Source: Neisseria sp. (GTDB lineage Bacteria > Pseudomonadota > Gammaproteobacteria > Burkholderiales > Neisseriaceae). Taken from it: a stretch of DNA of 64,000 nt. Of the stretch, positions 52,326 through 62,657 are shown piece after piece (position 1 is the first letter of the stretch; each line of letters begins with the position of its first letter). The stretch spans positions 1 to 64,000 of the forward strand of contig NZ_JAUMUI010000003.1 in the NCBI RefSeq assembly GCF_030530745.1, in the 5' to 3' direction. The translations under genes were made by a program, and so were the position numbers. The notes under the pieces are model-generated. The model had not been told where the DNA came from. It saw only the letters and a program-made list of their open reading frames with translations, and searched no databases.

Positions 52326-52483
52326 GAGACCTTTGCAAAACCTCCAGATGTGGATGCAGTTCAAGGCGTAGCAGCGCAGCGAGCGCAGACATATCAAACA
52401 CAAGGCTAAGCGAGCGAGCAGTACCCTAAAGGGCATAAACGCACAACGCAGAAATGCGCCGCAGATGGGGGTGCAAAGGTCTC
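52326..52483. mobile_element. MITE-like repeat, copy B (158 bp)
   Basis: The left end is GAGACCTTTGCAAAACC; the right end is the complement with three Ts lost (GGTGCAAAGGTCTC). It is flanked by the 5-bp direct repeat AACCT. It matches the reverse complement of copy A at 25208 and has an extra segment of about 16-20 bases in its right half (around CCCTAAAGGG). It carries no gene and lies in the trpE leader, ending 26 bases before the trpE ATG. Confidence 0.8.
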
Positions 52484-52509
52484 AACCTGTTTTTCAGGCC
52501 GCCCAAAAC

Positions 52510-53985
52510 ATGATCAGCAAACAAGAATACCAAGCCCAAGCCGCCGCAGGCTACAACCGCATCCCGCTGGTGCAGGAGTTGTTGGCCGACCTCGACACCC
52601 CGCTGTCGCTCTACCTCAAACTGGCCAACCGGCCCTACACCTACCTGCTCGAATCAGTGGTGGGCGGCGAACGTTTCGGCCGCTATTCCTTTATCGGCCT
52701 GCCCTGCCGCACCTGGCTCAAAGCATCGGGCAAACACGTCGATGTATATTGCAACGGCGAAATCACCGAACAGTTCGACGGCAACCCGCTTACCTTCATC
52801 GAAGCCTTCCACCAACGTTTCAAAACACCCGAAATCCCCAACCTGCCCCGCTTCACCGGCGGCCTGGTCGGCTATTTCGGCTACGAAACCATCTACAACT
52901 TCGAACATTTCGCCCACCGCTTCCAAAACAGCGGCAAGCCCGACACCATCGGCACGCCCGATATTTTATTGATGCTCTCGCAAGAGCTGGCTGTGGTCGA
53001 TAACCTTTCCGGAAAAATCTACTTAATCGTGTATGCAAACCCCGCCGAAGAGAACGGCTACGAAGCCGCGCGCGAACGGCTGGAAGACCTGCGCACCCGC
53101 CTGCGCCAAAGCTGCGCCATCCCGCTCTCGCTCGGCAGCAGAAAAACCGAACCGCAGCACGAAACCGGCGAAGCGCGCTATAAAGAATACGTGCGCAAAA
53201 TCCGCCGGTATATTCTCGACGGCGACTGCATGCAGGTGGTGCCCAGCCAGCGCATGAAGCTGGAATTCACCGACCACCCGCTCTCGCTCTACCGCGCCCT
53301 GCGCACGCTCAACCCCTCACCCTATATGTTTTACTACGATTTCGGCGGTTTCCACATCGTCGGCTCGTCGCCCGAAATCCTCGTTCGCCGCGAACGCGAC
53401 ACCATCGTCGTACGCCCCATCGCCGGCACCCGCCTGCGCGGCAAAACCCCTGCCGAAGACCTTGCCAACGAGCAAGACCTGCTCGGCGACGCCAAAGAAA
53501 CCGCCGAACATGTGATGTTGATTGATTTGGGTCGCAACGACGTCGGCCGCGTCAGCCGCACAGGCGAAGTGAAAGTAACCGACAAAATGGTGATCGAGCG
53601 CTATTCGCACGTGATGCACATCGTATCTAACGTGGAAGGCCGTCTGAAAAACGGCGTGAACAATATGGAAATCCTCGCAGCCACCTTCCCCGCCGGCACG
53701 CTTTCCGGCGCCCCCAAAGTGCGCGCGCTCGAAATCATCGAAGAGCTGGAGCCGGCCAAACGCTGCATCTACGGCGGAGCCGTCGGCTGTTGGAGCTTCA
53801 ACAACGATATGGACTTGGCCATTGCCATCCGCACCGCCGTGATTAAAAACGGCACGCTCTATGTGCAAAGCGGCGGCGGTATCGTTGCCGATTCGGAAGA
53901 AGAAGCCGAATGGCAGGAAACCCAAAACAAAGCCCGCGCGGTATTGCGGGCGGCTCAGATGGTGCAGGAAGGTTTGGATAAGTAG
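52510..53985 (+). CDS. trpE: Anthranilate synthase component I
   Basis: The 491-residue enzyme makes anthranilate from chorismate, with TrpG supplying ammonia. The chorismate-binding core holds [50 protein letters not shown] and [11 protein letters not shown] 52510 gives the expected N-terminus ([12 protein letters not shown]) but has a poor Shine-Dalgarno. An in-frame ATG at 52465 lies inside repeat copy B and would add 15 residues. No trpG is adjacent. Confidence 0.94.
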   Translation: MISKQEYQAQAAAGYNRIPLVQELLADLDTPLSLYLKLANRPYTYLLESVVGGERFGRYSFIGLPCRTWLKASGKHVDVYCNGEITEQFDGNPLTFIEAFHQRFKTPEIPNLPRFTGGLVGYFGYETIYNFEHFAHRFQNSGKPDTIGTPDILLMLSQELAVVDNLSGKIYLIVYANPAEENGYEAARERLEDLRTRLRQSCAIPLSLGSRKTEPQHETGEARYKEYVRKIRRYILDGDCMQVVPSQRMKLEFTDHPLSLYRALRTLNPSPYMFYYDFGGFHIVGSSPEILVRRERDTIVVRPIAGTRLRGKTPAEDLANEQDLLGDAKETAEHVMLIDLGRNDVGRVSRTGEVKVTDKMVIERYSHVMHIVSNVEGRLKNGVNNMEILAATFPAGTLSGAPKVRALEIIEELEPAKRCIYGGAVGCWSFNNDMDLAIAIRTAVIKNGTLYVQSGGGIVADSEEEAEWQETQNKARAVLRAAQMVQEGLDK

Positions 53986-54066
53986 GTGTGCAGAATGTGT
54001 CGGACTCGGTTCCGTTACAAGCCTAAAAATACCTTTATTTACGCGTTTTATCAAAAACCAACCTGT

Positions 54067-54876
54067 TCAATCTTTCAGATTCCTTTTCACCGTATTTAAA
54101 AACCCGCGCAAAATATCAATATCTTCGGTTTGCGTGCCCGCCCGCATAAACAGGCTCCGCATACGGCGCATCAGGCGGTCGCTGTTGCGGCGGTTGAAAA
54201 AGCCCACGCTTTCCATCACGCTTTGCATATGGGCAACCATACCGGCGATTTGTTCGTGGGTGGCGGGGCGGGTTTCCTGCGCCAGATGCGTCATCGGCAC
54301 ACCGGTTTGGCTGAACAGCTCGTAGCACACCACCTGCACGGCCTGCGCAAGGTTGAGCGAGAAATAGTCGGGGTTGCCGTTGATGGTCATCAGGCGGTTG
54401 CAGCTTTGCACTTCTTCGATGCTCAAACCGAAAGTTTCGTTGCCGAACACCAGCGCCGCCTGCTGCCCCTGCGCGGCGGCCTGCAACAGCTCGGGAACCA
54501 GCTCACGCGGGGTTTGCAGCGGCGCGGCCAGCTCGCGTTTGCGGCTGGTAAGCGCACAGCTCAGGGAGGTATCGGCCAACGCTTCACTCAAGGTAGAACA
54601 GATACAGGCGTTTTCGAGCACATCTGCCGCCCCCGAAGCCAGCACGAAGCTTTCTTCGGGCAGCCTGAACGACTGCGGATCTGCGGCGTCGAACACGGGC
54701 GGGTGTGCCGTTACCGGCGTGGCGATAAGCTGCGGGGCAACCAGCGTTAAACGGTGCAGACCCATGGTTTTCATGGCGCGGGCGGCAGAGCCGATATTGG
54801 CGGGATGGCTGGTGCGCGCGAGCACGATGCGGATATTGCCGAGATAATCCGGCAGCGCGGGTTTGGGATTGTTCAT
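54067..54876 (-). CDS. trmJ: tRNA (cytidine/uridine-32-2'-O)-methyltransferase
   Basis: The 269-residue SPOUT enzyme methylates the ribose at position 32 in tRNA. IVLARTSHPANIGSAARAMK is the N-terminal family signature. ALVFGNETFGLSIEEV and FSLNLAQAVQVVCYELF form the knotted SAM site. The helical C-terminal extension is present. It is divergent from suhB. Confidence 0.93.
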   Translation of the reverse strand: MNNPKPALPDYLGNIRIVLARTSHPANIGSAARAMKTMGLHRLTLVAPQLIATPVTAHPPVFDAADPQSFRLPEESFVLASGAADVLENACICSTLSEALADTSLSCALTSRKRELAAPLQTPRELVPELLQAAAQGQQAALVFGNETFGLSIEEVQSCNRLMTINGNPDYFSLNLAQAVQVVCYELFSQTGVPMTHLAQETRPATHEQIAGMVAHMQSVMESVGFFNRRNSDRLMRRMRSLFMRAGTQTEDIDILRGFLNTVKRNLKD

Positions 54877-55048
54877 GTTTTATTTTCGTAACGGGGGTAT
54901 AATACAGGCTTTGATTTCACTGTTCAGACGGCCTGAAGCCAAATTGGAAAGGCCGTCCGAAGCGTTCTTTAAAAAACATTGGAAACCGCAAAACGCCAAG
55001 TTGGTTTGCGTATTATTTTACCCGATTAGCCCGATTGGAAAAGCCATC

Positions 55049-55837
55049 ATGAACCCGATTTTAAACACCGCCTTCAAAGCCGCGCGCAAAGCAGGCGATA
55101 TGATGATACGCGCCTCACGAAATTTAGATGCCGTAAAAACCGACAGCAAAGCGTTTAACGATTTCGTTTCCGATGTCGACCGCACTTCCGAGGCCATTCT
55201 GACCGACGCCCTCAAAGAAGCCTATCCCCACCACAAAATCACCGCCGAAGAAGGCGGCACGCAAGGCAAAGCCGGTGCCGAATACGAGTGGATCATCGAC
55301 CCGCTCGACGGCACCACCAACTATCTGCACGGCCATCCGCAATATGCAATTTCAATGGCGCTGCTGCACAAAGGCGTACTGCAGGAAGCCTTGGTTTACG
55401 CCCCCGAGCGCAACGATTTATACATGGCCTCGCGCGGCCAAGGCGCGCTGCTCAACGACCGCCGCATCCGCGTATCCAACCGCATAGAGTTAAACCGCTG
55501 CCTGATCGGCACCGGCTTTCCCGTAGTCGACCAAAGCATGATGGACACCTACCTCGCCATTCTGAAAGACATTCTCGCCAAAACCGCAGGCGGCCGCCGC
55601 GAAGGATCGGCCGCACTCGATTTATGCGCCGTGGCCTGCGGCCGTTTGGACGGCTTTTTCGAATTCAACCTCAAACCGTGGGACATCGCCGCCGGCGCCT
55701 TAATCGTGCAGGAAGCAGGCGGCATCGTTACTGATATGCAGGGCAACGAAGGCTGGCTGGAAAGCGGCGACACGGTGGCAGGCAACCCGAAAGTGCTCGC
55801 GCAGATGCTGCAAATCATCGCGCCGCACGTGAAATAA
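55049..55837 (+). CDS. suhB: Inositol monophosphatase family protein SuhB
   Basis: The 262-residue metal-dependent phosphatase also acts as an rRNA transcription cofactor in enterobacteria. The metal site reads AEEGG, WIIDPLDGTTNYLHGHP and KPWDIAAGALIVQEAGG. ATG 55049 is chosen because MNPILNTAFKAARKAG matches SuhB; the frame opens at 54863 through non-conserved sequence. The trmJ-suhB divergent pair is a common gammaproteobacterial and betaproteobacterial arrangement. Confidence 0.93.
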   Translation: MNPILNTAFKAARKAGDMMIRASRNLDAVKTDSKAFNDFVSDVDRTSEAILTDALKEAYPHHKITAEEGGTQGKAGAEYEWIIDPLDGTTNYLHGHPQYAISMALLHKGVLQEALVYAPERNDLYMASRGQGALLNDRRIRVSNRIELNRCLIGTGFPVVDQSMMDTYLAILKDILAKTAGGRREGSAALDLCAVACGRLDGFFEFNLKPWDIAAGALIVQEAGGIVTDMQGNEGWLESGDTVAGNPKVLAQMLQIIAPHVK

Positions 55838-55920
55838 ACGTTTGCAGCCTTCACCGTTTCCGCTAAAACCGGCACGGGCTTGATACAGTTTCCGTTTTGG
55901 TTTGAAGCGGCAAGGCAAAT

Positions 55921-56199
55921 ATCAACAGACCCTTACATTCGCCTAACAGTGCAGCTTTCCATCAACAGAAAAGGCCGGTATGCGGCAGCATACTGCTTTT
56001 CCTGACAAGAAAGATTGCAATACGGCTTACACAACCGACTTCAGAGCAACGGTACTGCATTTCCAAACACTACCGCAACCTGCCCTTACGACAAACCGCA
56101 CAAACCATCGGCTGCCCCCCATCCCCGTCGGCCGCAAAAACGGCGGCAGCCTCTACCCCCGCCTGCGCACCGTCTCCAAACCCTAGGGTCTGTTGACAT
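55921..56199. repeat. Inverted repeat, possible insertion-sequence scar
   Basis: ATATCAACAGACCC-like sequence on the left and GGGTCTGTTGACAT on the right are complementary at 13 of 14 bases and bound about 250 bases without a gene. The GGGTC ends point inward to each other, so they may be ends of two separate degraded elements. Confidence 0.35.
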
Positions 56200-56285
56200 T
56201 CAACGCAACGGCGAATTTCAGAAAAGCGGGGGCCGTCTGAAAACGGAGTGAAATAAAACTGTTGTCCGAGCATTTCCCTACACAT

Positions 56286-56318
56286 AAAAATCCCCGCCGG
56301 TTTATTGCGGGGATTTTT
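56286..56318. terminator. Rho-independent terminator after the PCuAC gene
   Basis: AAAAATCCCCG and CGGGGATTTTT form a perfect 11-bp stem with an eleven-base loop and T-runs on both strands. No DUS is involved. Confidence 0.85.
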
Positions 56319-56340
56319 TCCCGGCTTCTGCCATCAGGCC

Positions 56341-56811
56341 TTAATGTGCCGAATGGCCGCCTTGATTATGCCCGTTTCCGCTGTCTTTGGGCGCCGTGTT
56401 GACATCAACGTTAATGGTTTGCGGTTTCGCCCTTTTGAATTTGAGGGTAACCGGAACTTTTTCACCCTGCTTCAACGGCCGTTTCAAACCCATAAACATG
56501 ATATGGTAGCTGCCGGGCTTCAGCTCGGTGGTTTGGCCTGCTTTCAGCGGAATCCCGCCTTCCACTTCGCGCATGCGCATCACGCCGTTGTCGTTAACGT
56601 GGGTGTGCACTTCGATTTTGTCTGATACCGGGCTGCTTCCGCCGATCAGAAAATCGTCCCTGCGGGTATCGTTCTTGATATTCATAAACGCACCGCCCAT
56701 ATGCATACCTTCTACGGTAGCGCGCGCCCAAGGCTTCTCTACGGTTATGCCCGCCGCAAACGCAGTCTGGCAGATGCCTGCCATAACCAACGCACCTAAC
56801 AGTTTTTTCAT
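56341..56811 (-). CDS. Periplasmic copper chaperone PCuAC
   Basis: The 156-residue protein has a signal peptide (MKKLLGALVMAGICQTAFA) and the PCuAC pattern of Cu(I) ligands. These are Met in MGGAFMNIKND, His in KIEVHTHVNDNGVMRM, and HIMFMGLKRPL. Such proteins deliver copper to the CuA or CuB site of cytochrome oxidase or to nitrite reductase. A His/Gly-rich tail (GNGHNQGGHSAH) adds further metal-binding capacity. ATG 56811 gives the signal peptide; an upstream open frame to 56868 does not. Confidence 0.92.
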   Translation of the reverse strand: MKKLLGALVMAGICQTAFAAGITVEKPWARATVEGMHMGGAFMNIKNDTRRDDFLIGGSSPVSDKIEVHTHVNDNGVMRMREVEGGIPLKAGQTTELKPGSYHIMFMGLKRPLKQGEKVPVTLKFKRAKPQTINVDVNTAPKDSGNGHNQGGHSAH

Positions 56812-56918
56812 GGCTTTCTCCTTAATCACAGGTTGTGGAAAAATCACAGATTGCTGAAAGTACCGCATTTATACCCGAAAAAATTACTCATGTATTTTAA
56901 TTTATATCAAAAAAAATG

Positions 56919-57323
56919 CTAGAAAAGATTCAACCCATATTCGCGCCAAAGCGCCATAAACCATAACACGGCCAGCAGAACCAAAGCCAGCATCTGCGCG
57001 GCGGAACCTGCATCTTTGGCGCGTTTGGCCAGCTCGTGCCGTGCGGTGGAGGTGTGATCGACGGCGGCTTCAACAGCAGTGTTAAAAAGCTCGACGATCA
57101 GCGTCAGAAACGATGCGGATATCAGCATCATACGGGTTGCAGGGCCGAAATTGAGAACAAAGGCCAGCGCAACCAATAAAATATTAAGCCAAACCAACTG
57201 GCGGAAAGCGCTTTCGTAGCGGTATGCCGCGCTGAGGCCGTCGCGCGAATAACCAACGGCTTTAATCATGCGCGTAATGCCTTTTTTTCCTTTAACTGTT
57301 TCTGCATATCGTTCATTCTGCAT
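56919..57323 (-). CDS. dgkA: Diacylglycerol kinase
   Basis: The 134-residue inner-membrane enzyme recycles diacylglycerol to phosphatidic acid. It has the three-helix form with the catalytic block ELFNTAVEAAVDH, followed by KDAGSAAQMLALVLL. The N-terminal amphipathic part is YSRDGLSAAYRYESAFRQ. AGGATAAGAATC precedes ATG 57323. It is separated from gshB by 30 bases that hold a DUS. Confidence 0.92.
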   Translation of the reverse strand: MQNERYAETVKGKKGITRMIKAVGYSRDGLSAAYRYESAFRQLVWLNILLVALAFVLNFGPATRMMLISASFLTLIVELFNTAVEAAVDHTSTARHELAKRAKDAGSAAQMLALVLLAVLWFMALWREYGLNLF

Positions 57324-57353
57324 GATTCTTATCCTGTTTGTTTTCAGACGGCC

Positions 57354-58310
57354 TTACGGTTTTGCCCATGCCGCAACGGCATCGGCGAACATGGCTGCCA
57401 CATCAAAGCCTTTCTGCTTCATGATTTCCTGAAAACCGGTGGGGCTGGTTACGTTGACTTCGGTGAGACAGTCGCCGATTACGTCCAAGCCTGCCAGCAA
57501 AATGCCGCGGCGTTTCAATTCGGGCGCGAGGGTTTCGGCGATTTCGCGGTCGCGCGCGGAAAGCTCCTGCGCCACGCCGCGCCCGCCTGCGGCCAGGTTG
57601 CCGCGCGTTTCGCCGTTTTGCGGGATACGCGCCAGCGCAAACGGCACCACTTCGCCGCCAATCACCAACACGCGTTTGTCGCCGTGCACGATTTCGGGAA
57701 TATAACGCTGCGCCATGATGGTGCGCGTGTCGAGCTGCATAAGGGTTTCGAGTATGCTTCCGGTGTTGGGGTCGGCTTCGGTGAGGCGGAAGATGCCCAT
57801 GCCCCCCATACCGTCGAGCGGTTTTACGATGATGTCGCCGTGTTCCTGCAGAAAGGCGCGCACGTCGGCGGCGCGGGTGCTCACCAGCGTGGGCGCGGTA
57901 AAGCGGCCGAAATTCAGAATTGCCAGTTTTTCGTTGAAATCGCGCATGGCCTGCCCGCTGTTAAACACTTTCGCTCCCTGCCCTTCGGCCAGCGTGAGCA
58001 GCTGGGTGGCGTAGAGATACTGCATATCGAAAGGCGGGTCGGTGCGCATAATCACGGCATCGAAATCTTTCAAGGCCGTCTGAATTTTACCGCCTGCTCT
58101 GAACCATTCGTGGTCGTGATCATTTTTCGCGCCGGCAAACTCAAACGGTGCGGCCTGCGCCGCTACGCTGCCGTTTTGCACCGAAAGCTCGCTGCTCAGT
58201 GTATGAAACAGCGCCCAGCCGCGCGCGGCCATTTCGCGCATCATGGCGTAGGTGGTGTCTTTATAGGTTTTGAAAGTTGCCAACGGGTCGGCGATAAATA
58301 AGATTTTCAT
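57354..58310 (-). CDS. gshB: Glutathione synthetase
   Basis: The 318-residue ATP-grasp enzyme adds glycine to gamma-glutamylcysteine. The start [20 protein letters not shown] and the motifs [45 protein letters not shown] and [11 protein letters not shown] match GshB. ATG 58310 has AAAGGAAA upstream; the frame opens at 58334. A DUS lies inside the gene near 58074. The Prx-Grx enzyme at 30539 depends on its product. Confidence 0.95.
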   Translation of the reverse strand: MKILFIADPLATFKTYKDTTYAMMREMAARGWALFHTLSSELSVQNGSVAAQAAPFEFAGAKNDHDHEWFRAGGKIQTALKDFDAVIMRTDPPFDMQYLYATQLLTLAEGQGAKVFNSGQAMRDFNEKLAILNFGRFTAPTLVSTRAADVRAFLQEHGDIIVKPLDGMGGMGIFRLTEADPNTGSILETLMQLDTRTIMAQRYIPEIVHGDKRVLVIGGEVVPFALARIPQNGETRGNLAAGGRGVAQELSARDREIAETLAPELKRRGILLAGLDVIGDCLTEVNVTSPTGFQEIMKQKGFDVAAMFADAVAAWAKP

Positions 58311-58370
58311 AGGTTTCCTTTTGAATCCGGCCAATCATACATGCTGATACCTTTGCAAAAACCGCCTTCA

Positions 58371-58406
58371 GGCCGTCTGAAAATACCGCTGCGGTTTCAG
58401 ACGGCC
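58371..58406. terminator. DUS hairpin after ung
   Basis: AGGCCGTCTGAAA and TTTCAGACGGCC are inverted around about eleven bases, just after the ung stop on the minus strand. Confidence 0.65.
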
Positions 58407-58421
58407 GCAATTGTGTTTTCA

Positions 58422-59081
58422 CTACACCTGCCAATCCACCACGCCCAACCCGTGTTGCTGCAAATAAGCGTTGGCCTGCGAAAAATGGCGGCAGCCGAAA
58501 AATCCGCGGTAGGCCGACAGCGGCGACGGATGCGGCGCGCTCAACACCAAATGGCGGCTGCGGTCGATAAACGCGCCTTTCTTCTGCGCGTGGCTGCCCC
58601 ACAGCATAAACACCACGTTGCGGCGGTGTTCATTCAATTGCGCAATCACGCAGTCGGTAAACTGCTCCCAACCCAGCGCGGCGTGGGAATGCGCCTGATG
58701 CGCGCGCACGGTGAGTACGGTGTTGAGCAGCAGCACGCCCTGGTCCGCCCAATGTTGCAGATAACCGTGATTGGGAATGCGAAAGCCTGCGATATCGCTT
58801 GCCAGCTCTTTATAGATATTCGCCAGCGACGGCGGAATATCCACTTCGGGGCGCACCGAAAACGCCAGCCCGTGCGCCTGCCCCGCGCCGTGATAAGGAT
58901 CTTGCCCCAGAATCACCACCTTCACTTGGCCGAACTCGGTGGCTTTGAACGCATTAAACACATCGGCCGCCGGCGGATACACCGTCTGCCCGCTTGCGCG
59001 CTCGGCTTTAACGGTGCTCAGAATATGTTGGAAATAAGGCTGCTGCTTCTCCGCGCCGAGGGCGTCGTGCCAAGTCTGCAT
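58422..59081 (-). CDS. ung: Uracil-DNA glycosylase
   Basis: The 219-residue family-1 enzyme removes uracil from DNA. The water-activating Asp is in [18 protein letters not shown], the uracil Asn in [12 protein letters not shown], and the catalytic His in [16 protein letters not shown]. It is complete and of normal length. A DUS-like pair lies upstream. Confidence 0.96.
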   Translation of the reverse strand: MQTWHDALGAEKQQPYFQHILSTVKAERASGQTVYPPAADVFNAFKATEFGQVKVVILGQDPYHGAGQAHGLAFSVRPEVDIPPSLANIYKELASDIAGFRIPNHGYLQHWADQGVLLLNTVLTVRAHQAHSHAALGWEQFTDCVIAQLNEHRRNVVFMLWGSHAQKKGAFIDRSRHLVLSAPHPSPLSAYRGFFGCRHFSQANAYLQQHGLGVVDWQV

Positions 59082-59128
59082 AAACTGCTCCGTAAACGGT
59101 GTGAACGAACCGTGCCATTATATAAGAA

Positions 59129-59157
59129 AGGCCGCCCGAAATGTTTCAGACGGCCTT
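59129..59157. repeat. Inverted DUS-like pair upstream of ung and tgt
   Basis: AAGGCCGCCCGAAA (two mismatches from DUS) faces TTTCAGACGGCCTT. The flanking genes diverge, so it cannot terminate them. Confidence 0.5.
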
Positions 59158-59194
59158 ACCGCACCAAGCGATAGACTATATAATCGCAGCCTGA

Positions 59195-60331
<1,137 letters not shown>

Positions 60332-60362
60332 AAATTTGCCGGCTTTAAACAGGGAGAATCCG

Positions 60363-60710
60363 ATGCAAACCAAATTGCTTTCATTTATTTTAGGTATCGC
60401 GATGATACAGGCGGCTTTTGCCGATGTGCTTATCGACGTTCGCTCGCCCGAAGAATATGCCCGGTCCCATATCAAAAACGCCGTACTTATGCCCGTAAAT
60501 ACGGTGAAAAACAATATTGCCGCCGTTGCACCCGATAAAGCGGAAACGGTTTACATCTATTGCCGCAGCGGCAACCGTGCTGAAAGTGCGCGCCAAACGC
60601 TGCTTTCAATGGGCTATACCGATGTGAAAAACTTAGGCGGTTTGGAAGATGCCCGTATGTTTCTTCAAAAACACCCCAAAACAGCTGCCTCAATCCGGAA
60701 ACCGAAATAA
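60363..60710 (+). CDS. Periplasmic rhodanese-like protein (PspE type)
   Basis: The 115-residue protein has a signal peptide (about residues 1-20, ending in AAFA) and one rhodanese domain with DVRSPEEYARSHIKNAV. The active-site Cys is in YIYCRSGNRAESAR. It is a single-domain sulfurtransferase exported to the periplasm. ATG 60363 has AGGGAGAA upstream; the frame opens at 60279 inside tgt. Confidence 0.88.
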   Translation: MQTKLLSFILGIAMIQAAFADVLIDVRSPEEYARSHIKNAVLMPVNTVKNNIAAVAPDKAETVYIYCRSGNRAESARQTLLSMGYTDVKNLGGLEDARMFLQKHPKTAASIRKPK

Positions 60711-60755
60711 AAGCCGGATGAAGCGCAATAAACAATCCGGCATTTTCCAATAATA

Positions 60756-60786
60756 ACAGGCCGTCTGAAACTTTCAGACGGCCTGT
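60756..60786. terminator. DUS hairpin, convergent terminator
   Basis: AACAGGCCGTCTGAAA is followed by CTTTCAGACGGCCTGTT, a near-perfect palindrome between the convergent rhodanese and lpdA genes. Confidence 0.8.
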
Positions 60787-60808
60787 TAACACAACAGCGG
60801 CAACCGCT

Positions 60809-62566
60809 TTATTTCTTACGTTGCGGCGGCAAATCGGTGCACACGCCTAAAGCCACCTCAGCGGCAAGGCCGATGGTTTCGCCCAAGGTCGGATGCGGGT
60901 GGATGGTTTTGCCGATATCGGCCGCATCGCAGCCCATTTCGATGGCCAGACAGATTTCGCCGATCATGTCGCCGCCATTGGGGCCGACGATGCCGCCGCC
61001 GATGATGCGGCCGGTTTCCGCGTCGAAAATCAGCTTGGTAAAACCCTGATCGCAACCGTTGGCGATGGCTCGGCCGGAAGCTGCCCACGGGAAGTTGGCT
61101 TTGGTGATTTTGATGCCCTGCTCTTTGGCAAAAGTTTCGGTTACGCCCACCCACGCCACTTCGGGAGCGGTGTAGGCCACACCGGGAATCACGCGGGCAT
61201 CGAAATAGGCTTTGTGGCCGGCGCAGTTTTCGGCGGCAACGTGGCCTTCGTGCACGGCTTTATGCGCCAGCATGGGCTGGCCGACGATGTCGCCAATGGC
61301 GTAGATGTGCGGCACGTTGGTGCGCATCTGTTTGTCCACTTCGATGAAGCCGCGCTCGGTAACGGCCACACCGGCGTTTTCTGCACCGATTAATTTGCCG
61401 TTGGGCGCACGGCCTGCCGCCACCAGCACCACATCGTAACGTTGCGGCCCTTGGGGGGCGTTGGCGCCTTCGAAAGTAACGTAAATGCCGTCTTCTTTCG
61501 GCTCCACCGCCACGGTTTTGGTGTTGACCATAATGTTGTCGAAGCGGTATTCGTTCTGCTTCTGCCACACTTTCACCAAGTCGCGGTCGGCGCCCTGCAT
61601 CAGGCCGTCCATCATTTCGACCACGTCTAAACGCGTGCCCAGCGTGCTGTACACCGTACCCATTTCGAGGCCGATAATGCCGCCGCCGATAATCAGCATT
61701 TTGCCCGGCACCGATTTGAGGGCGAGTGCGCCGGTCGAATCGATGATGCGCGGGTCTTCGGGAATAAACGGCAGGTTCACCACGCGGCTGCCGGCGGCGA
61801 TGATGGCGTTTTTAAACGCAACGGTTTGTTTTTCGCCGGTTTCGTCTTTACCGCTGCCGGTGGTCAGCACCACTTCCATGTGGTTGGAGCCGACGAATTT
61901 GCCGTTGCCGCGAATCACGTCGACTTTGCGCATTTTCGCCATGCCGGCCAAACCGCCGGTAAGCTTGCCGATTACTTTTTCTTTATAGGCGCGCAACATA
62001 TCGATATCCAGCTCGGGTTCGGGATATTTGATGCCGTTGGCGGCCAGATGGCGCACTTCGTCGATTACGTTGGCGTTGTGCAGCAGGGCTTTAGAGGGGA
62101 TGCAGCCCACGTTCAGGCACACGCCGCCCAAGGTGGCGTAACGCTCGACGATAGCAACTTTCAAGCCTTCGTCGGCTGCGGCAAACGCGGCGGAATAACC
62201 ACCGGGGCCGCCGCCCAGCACCACAACGTCGTATTCGGCATCGGCCTTGCCGCCGAATTGCGCGGCCTGAGACGCGGCAGCAGCCTTAGGGGCTTCCTGC
62301 TGCGCGGCTTCGGCTTTGGGCGATTCTGCGGCGGCTTCAATCACGGCAATCACGCCGCCTTCCGAAATTTTACCGCCCACTTGCACTTTTACTTCTTTCA
62401 CCACGCCGGCGGCTTCGGCCGGCACGTCCATGGTAGCTTTATCGGTTTCCAGCGTAATCAGCGTATCTTCAACCGCCACAGTGTCGCCCGCTTTGATTTC
62501 TACGGCGATGATGTCCACGTTTTCATGGCCGCCGATGTCGGGCACTTTCAATTCAATCAAGCTCAT
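60809..62566 (-). CDS. lpdA: Lipoyl-domain dihydrolipoyl dehydrogenase, E3 of pyruvate dehydrogenase
   Basis: The 585-residue E3 carries an N-terminal lipoyl domain (residues 1-80, lipoylated lysine about K43 in ETDKA), an Ala-rich linker, and a complete flavoprotein part. That part has GGGPGGYSAAF, the disulfide [13 protein letters not shown], a NAD fold GGGIIGLEMGT and HPHPTLGE near the end. It matches the neisserial P64k protein recalled from N. meningitidis. AAAGG lies seven bases before ATG 62566. It follows the E2 gene at the window edge, so it serves the pyruvate complex. Confidence 0.95.
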   Translation of the reverse strand: MSLIELKVPDIGGHENVDIIAVEIKAGDTVAVEDTLITLETDKATMDVPAEAAGVVKEVKVQVGGKISEGGVIAVIEAAAESPKAEAAQQEAPKAAAASQAAQFGGKADAEYDVVVLGGGPGGYSAAFAAADEGLKVAIVERYATLGGVCLNVGCIPSKALLHNANVIDEVRHLAANGIKYPEPELDIDMLRAYKEKVIGKLTGGLAGMAKMRKVDVIRGNGKFVGSNHMEVVLTTGSGKDETGEKQTVAFKNAIIAAGSRVVNLPFIPEDPRIIDSTGALALKSVPGKMLIIGGGIIGLEMGTVYSTLGTRLDVVEMMDGLMQGADRDLVKVWQKQNEYRFDNIMVNTKTVAVEPKEDGIYVTFEGANAPQGPQRYDVVLVAAGRAPNGKLIGAENAGVAVTERGFIEVDKQMRTNVPHIYAIGDIVGQPMLAHKAVHEGHVAAENCAGHKAYFDARVIPGVAYTAPEVAWVGVTETFAKEQGIKITKANFPWAASGRAIANGCDQGFTKLIFDAETGRIIGGGIVGPNGGDMIGEICLAIEMGCDAADIGKTIHPHPTLGETIGLAAEVALGVCTDLPPQRKK

Positions 62567-62612
62567 GTTTCAGCCTTTCTTTTCAGGCAGTCCTGCCTGT
62601 TTCAATACAGTT

Positions 62613-62654
62613 TTTCAGACGGCCTGCCGTTTCCGGCGGATGCCGTCTGAAAAG
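62613..62654. terminator. Inverted DUS pair between E2 and E3 genes
   Basis: TTTTCAGACGGC and GCCGTCTGAAAA face each other with a GC-rich small stem (GCCGTTTCCGGC) in the loop. The right arm is an ATGCCGTCTGAA copy, the minority dialect here. Confidence 0.5.
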
Positions 62655-62657
62655 TTT

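Larger units (their letters stand above)
55838..56340. other. Gene-free region between suhB and the PCuAC gene
   Basis: About 503 bases. It holds an outward-facing inverted repeat (55921-56199), one DUS near 56230 and the terminator at 56286-56318. Short open frames here are not supported. Confidence 0.6.

Noticed and set aside
54863-55048. N-terminal extension of SuhB
   Set aside because: The extra 62 residues run through DUS sequence and are not found in the family; ATG 55049 fits the known start.
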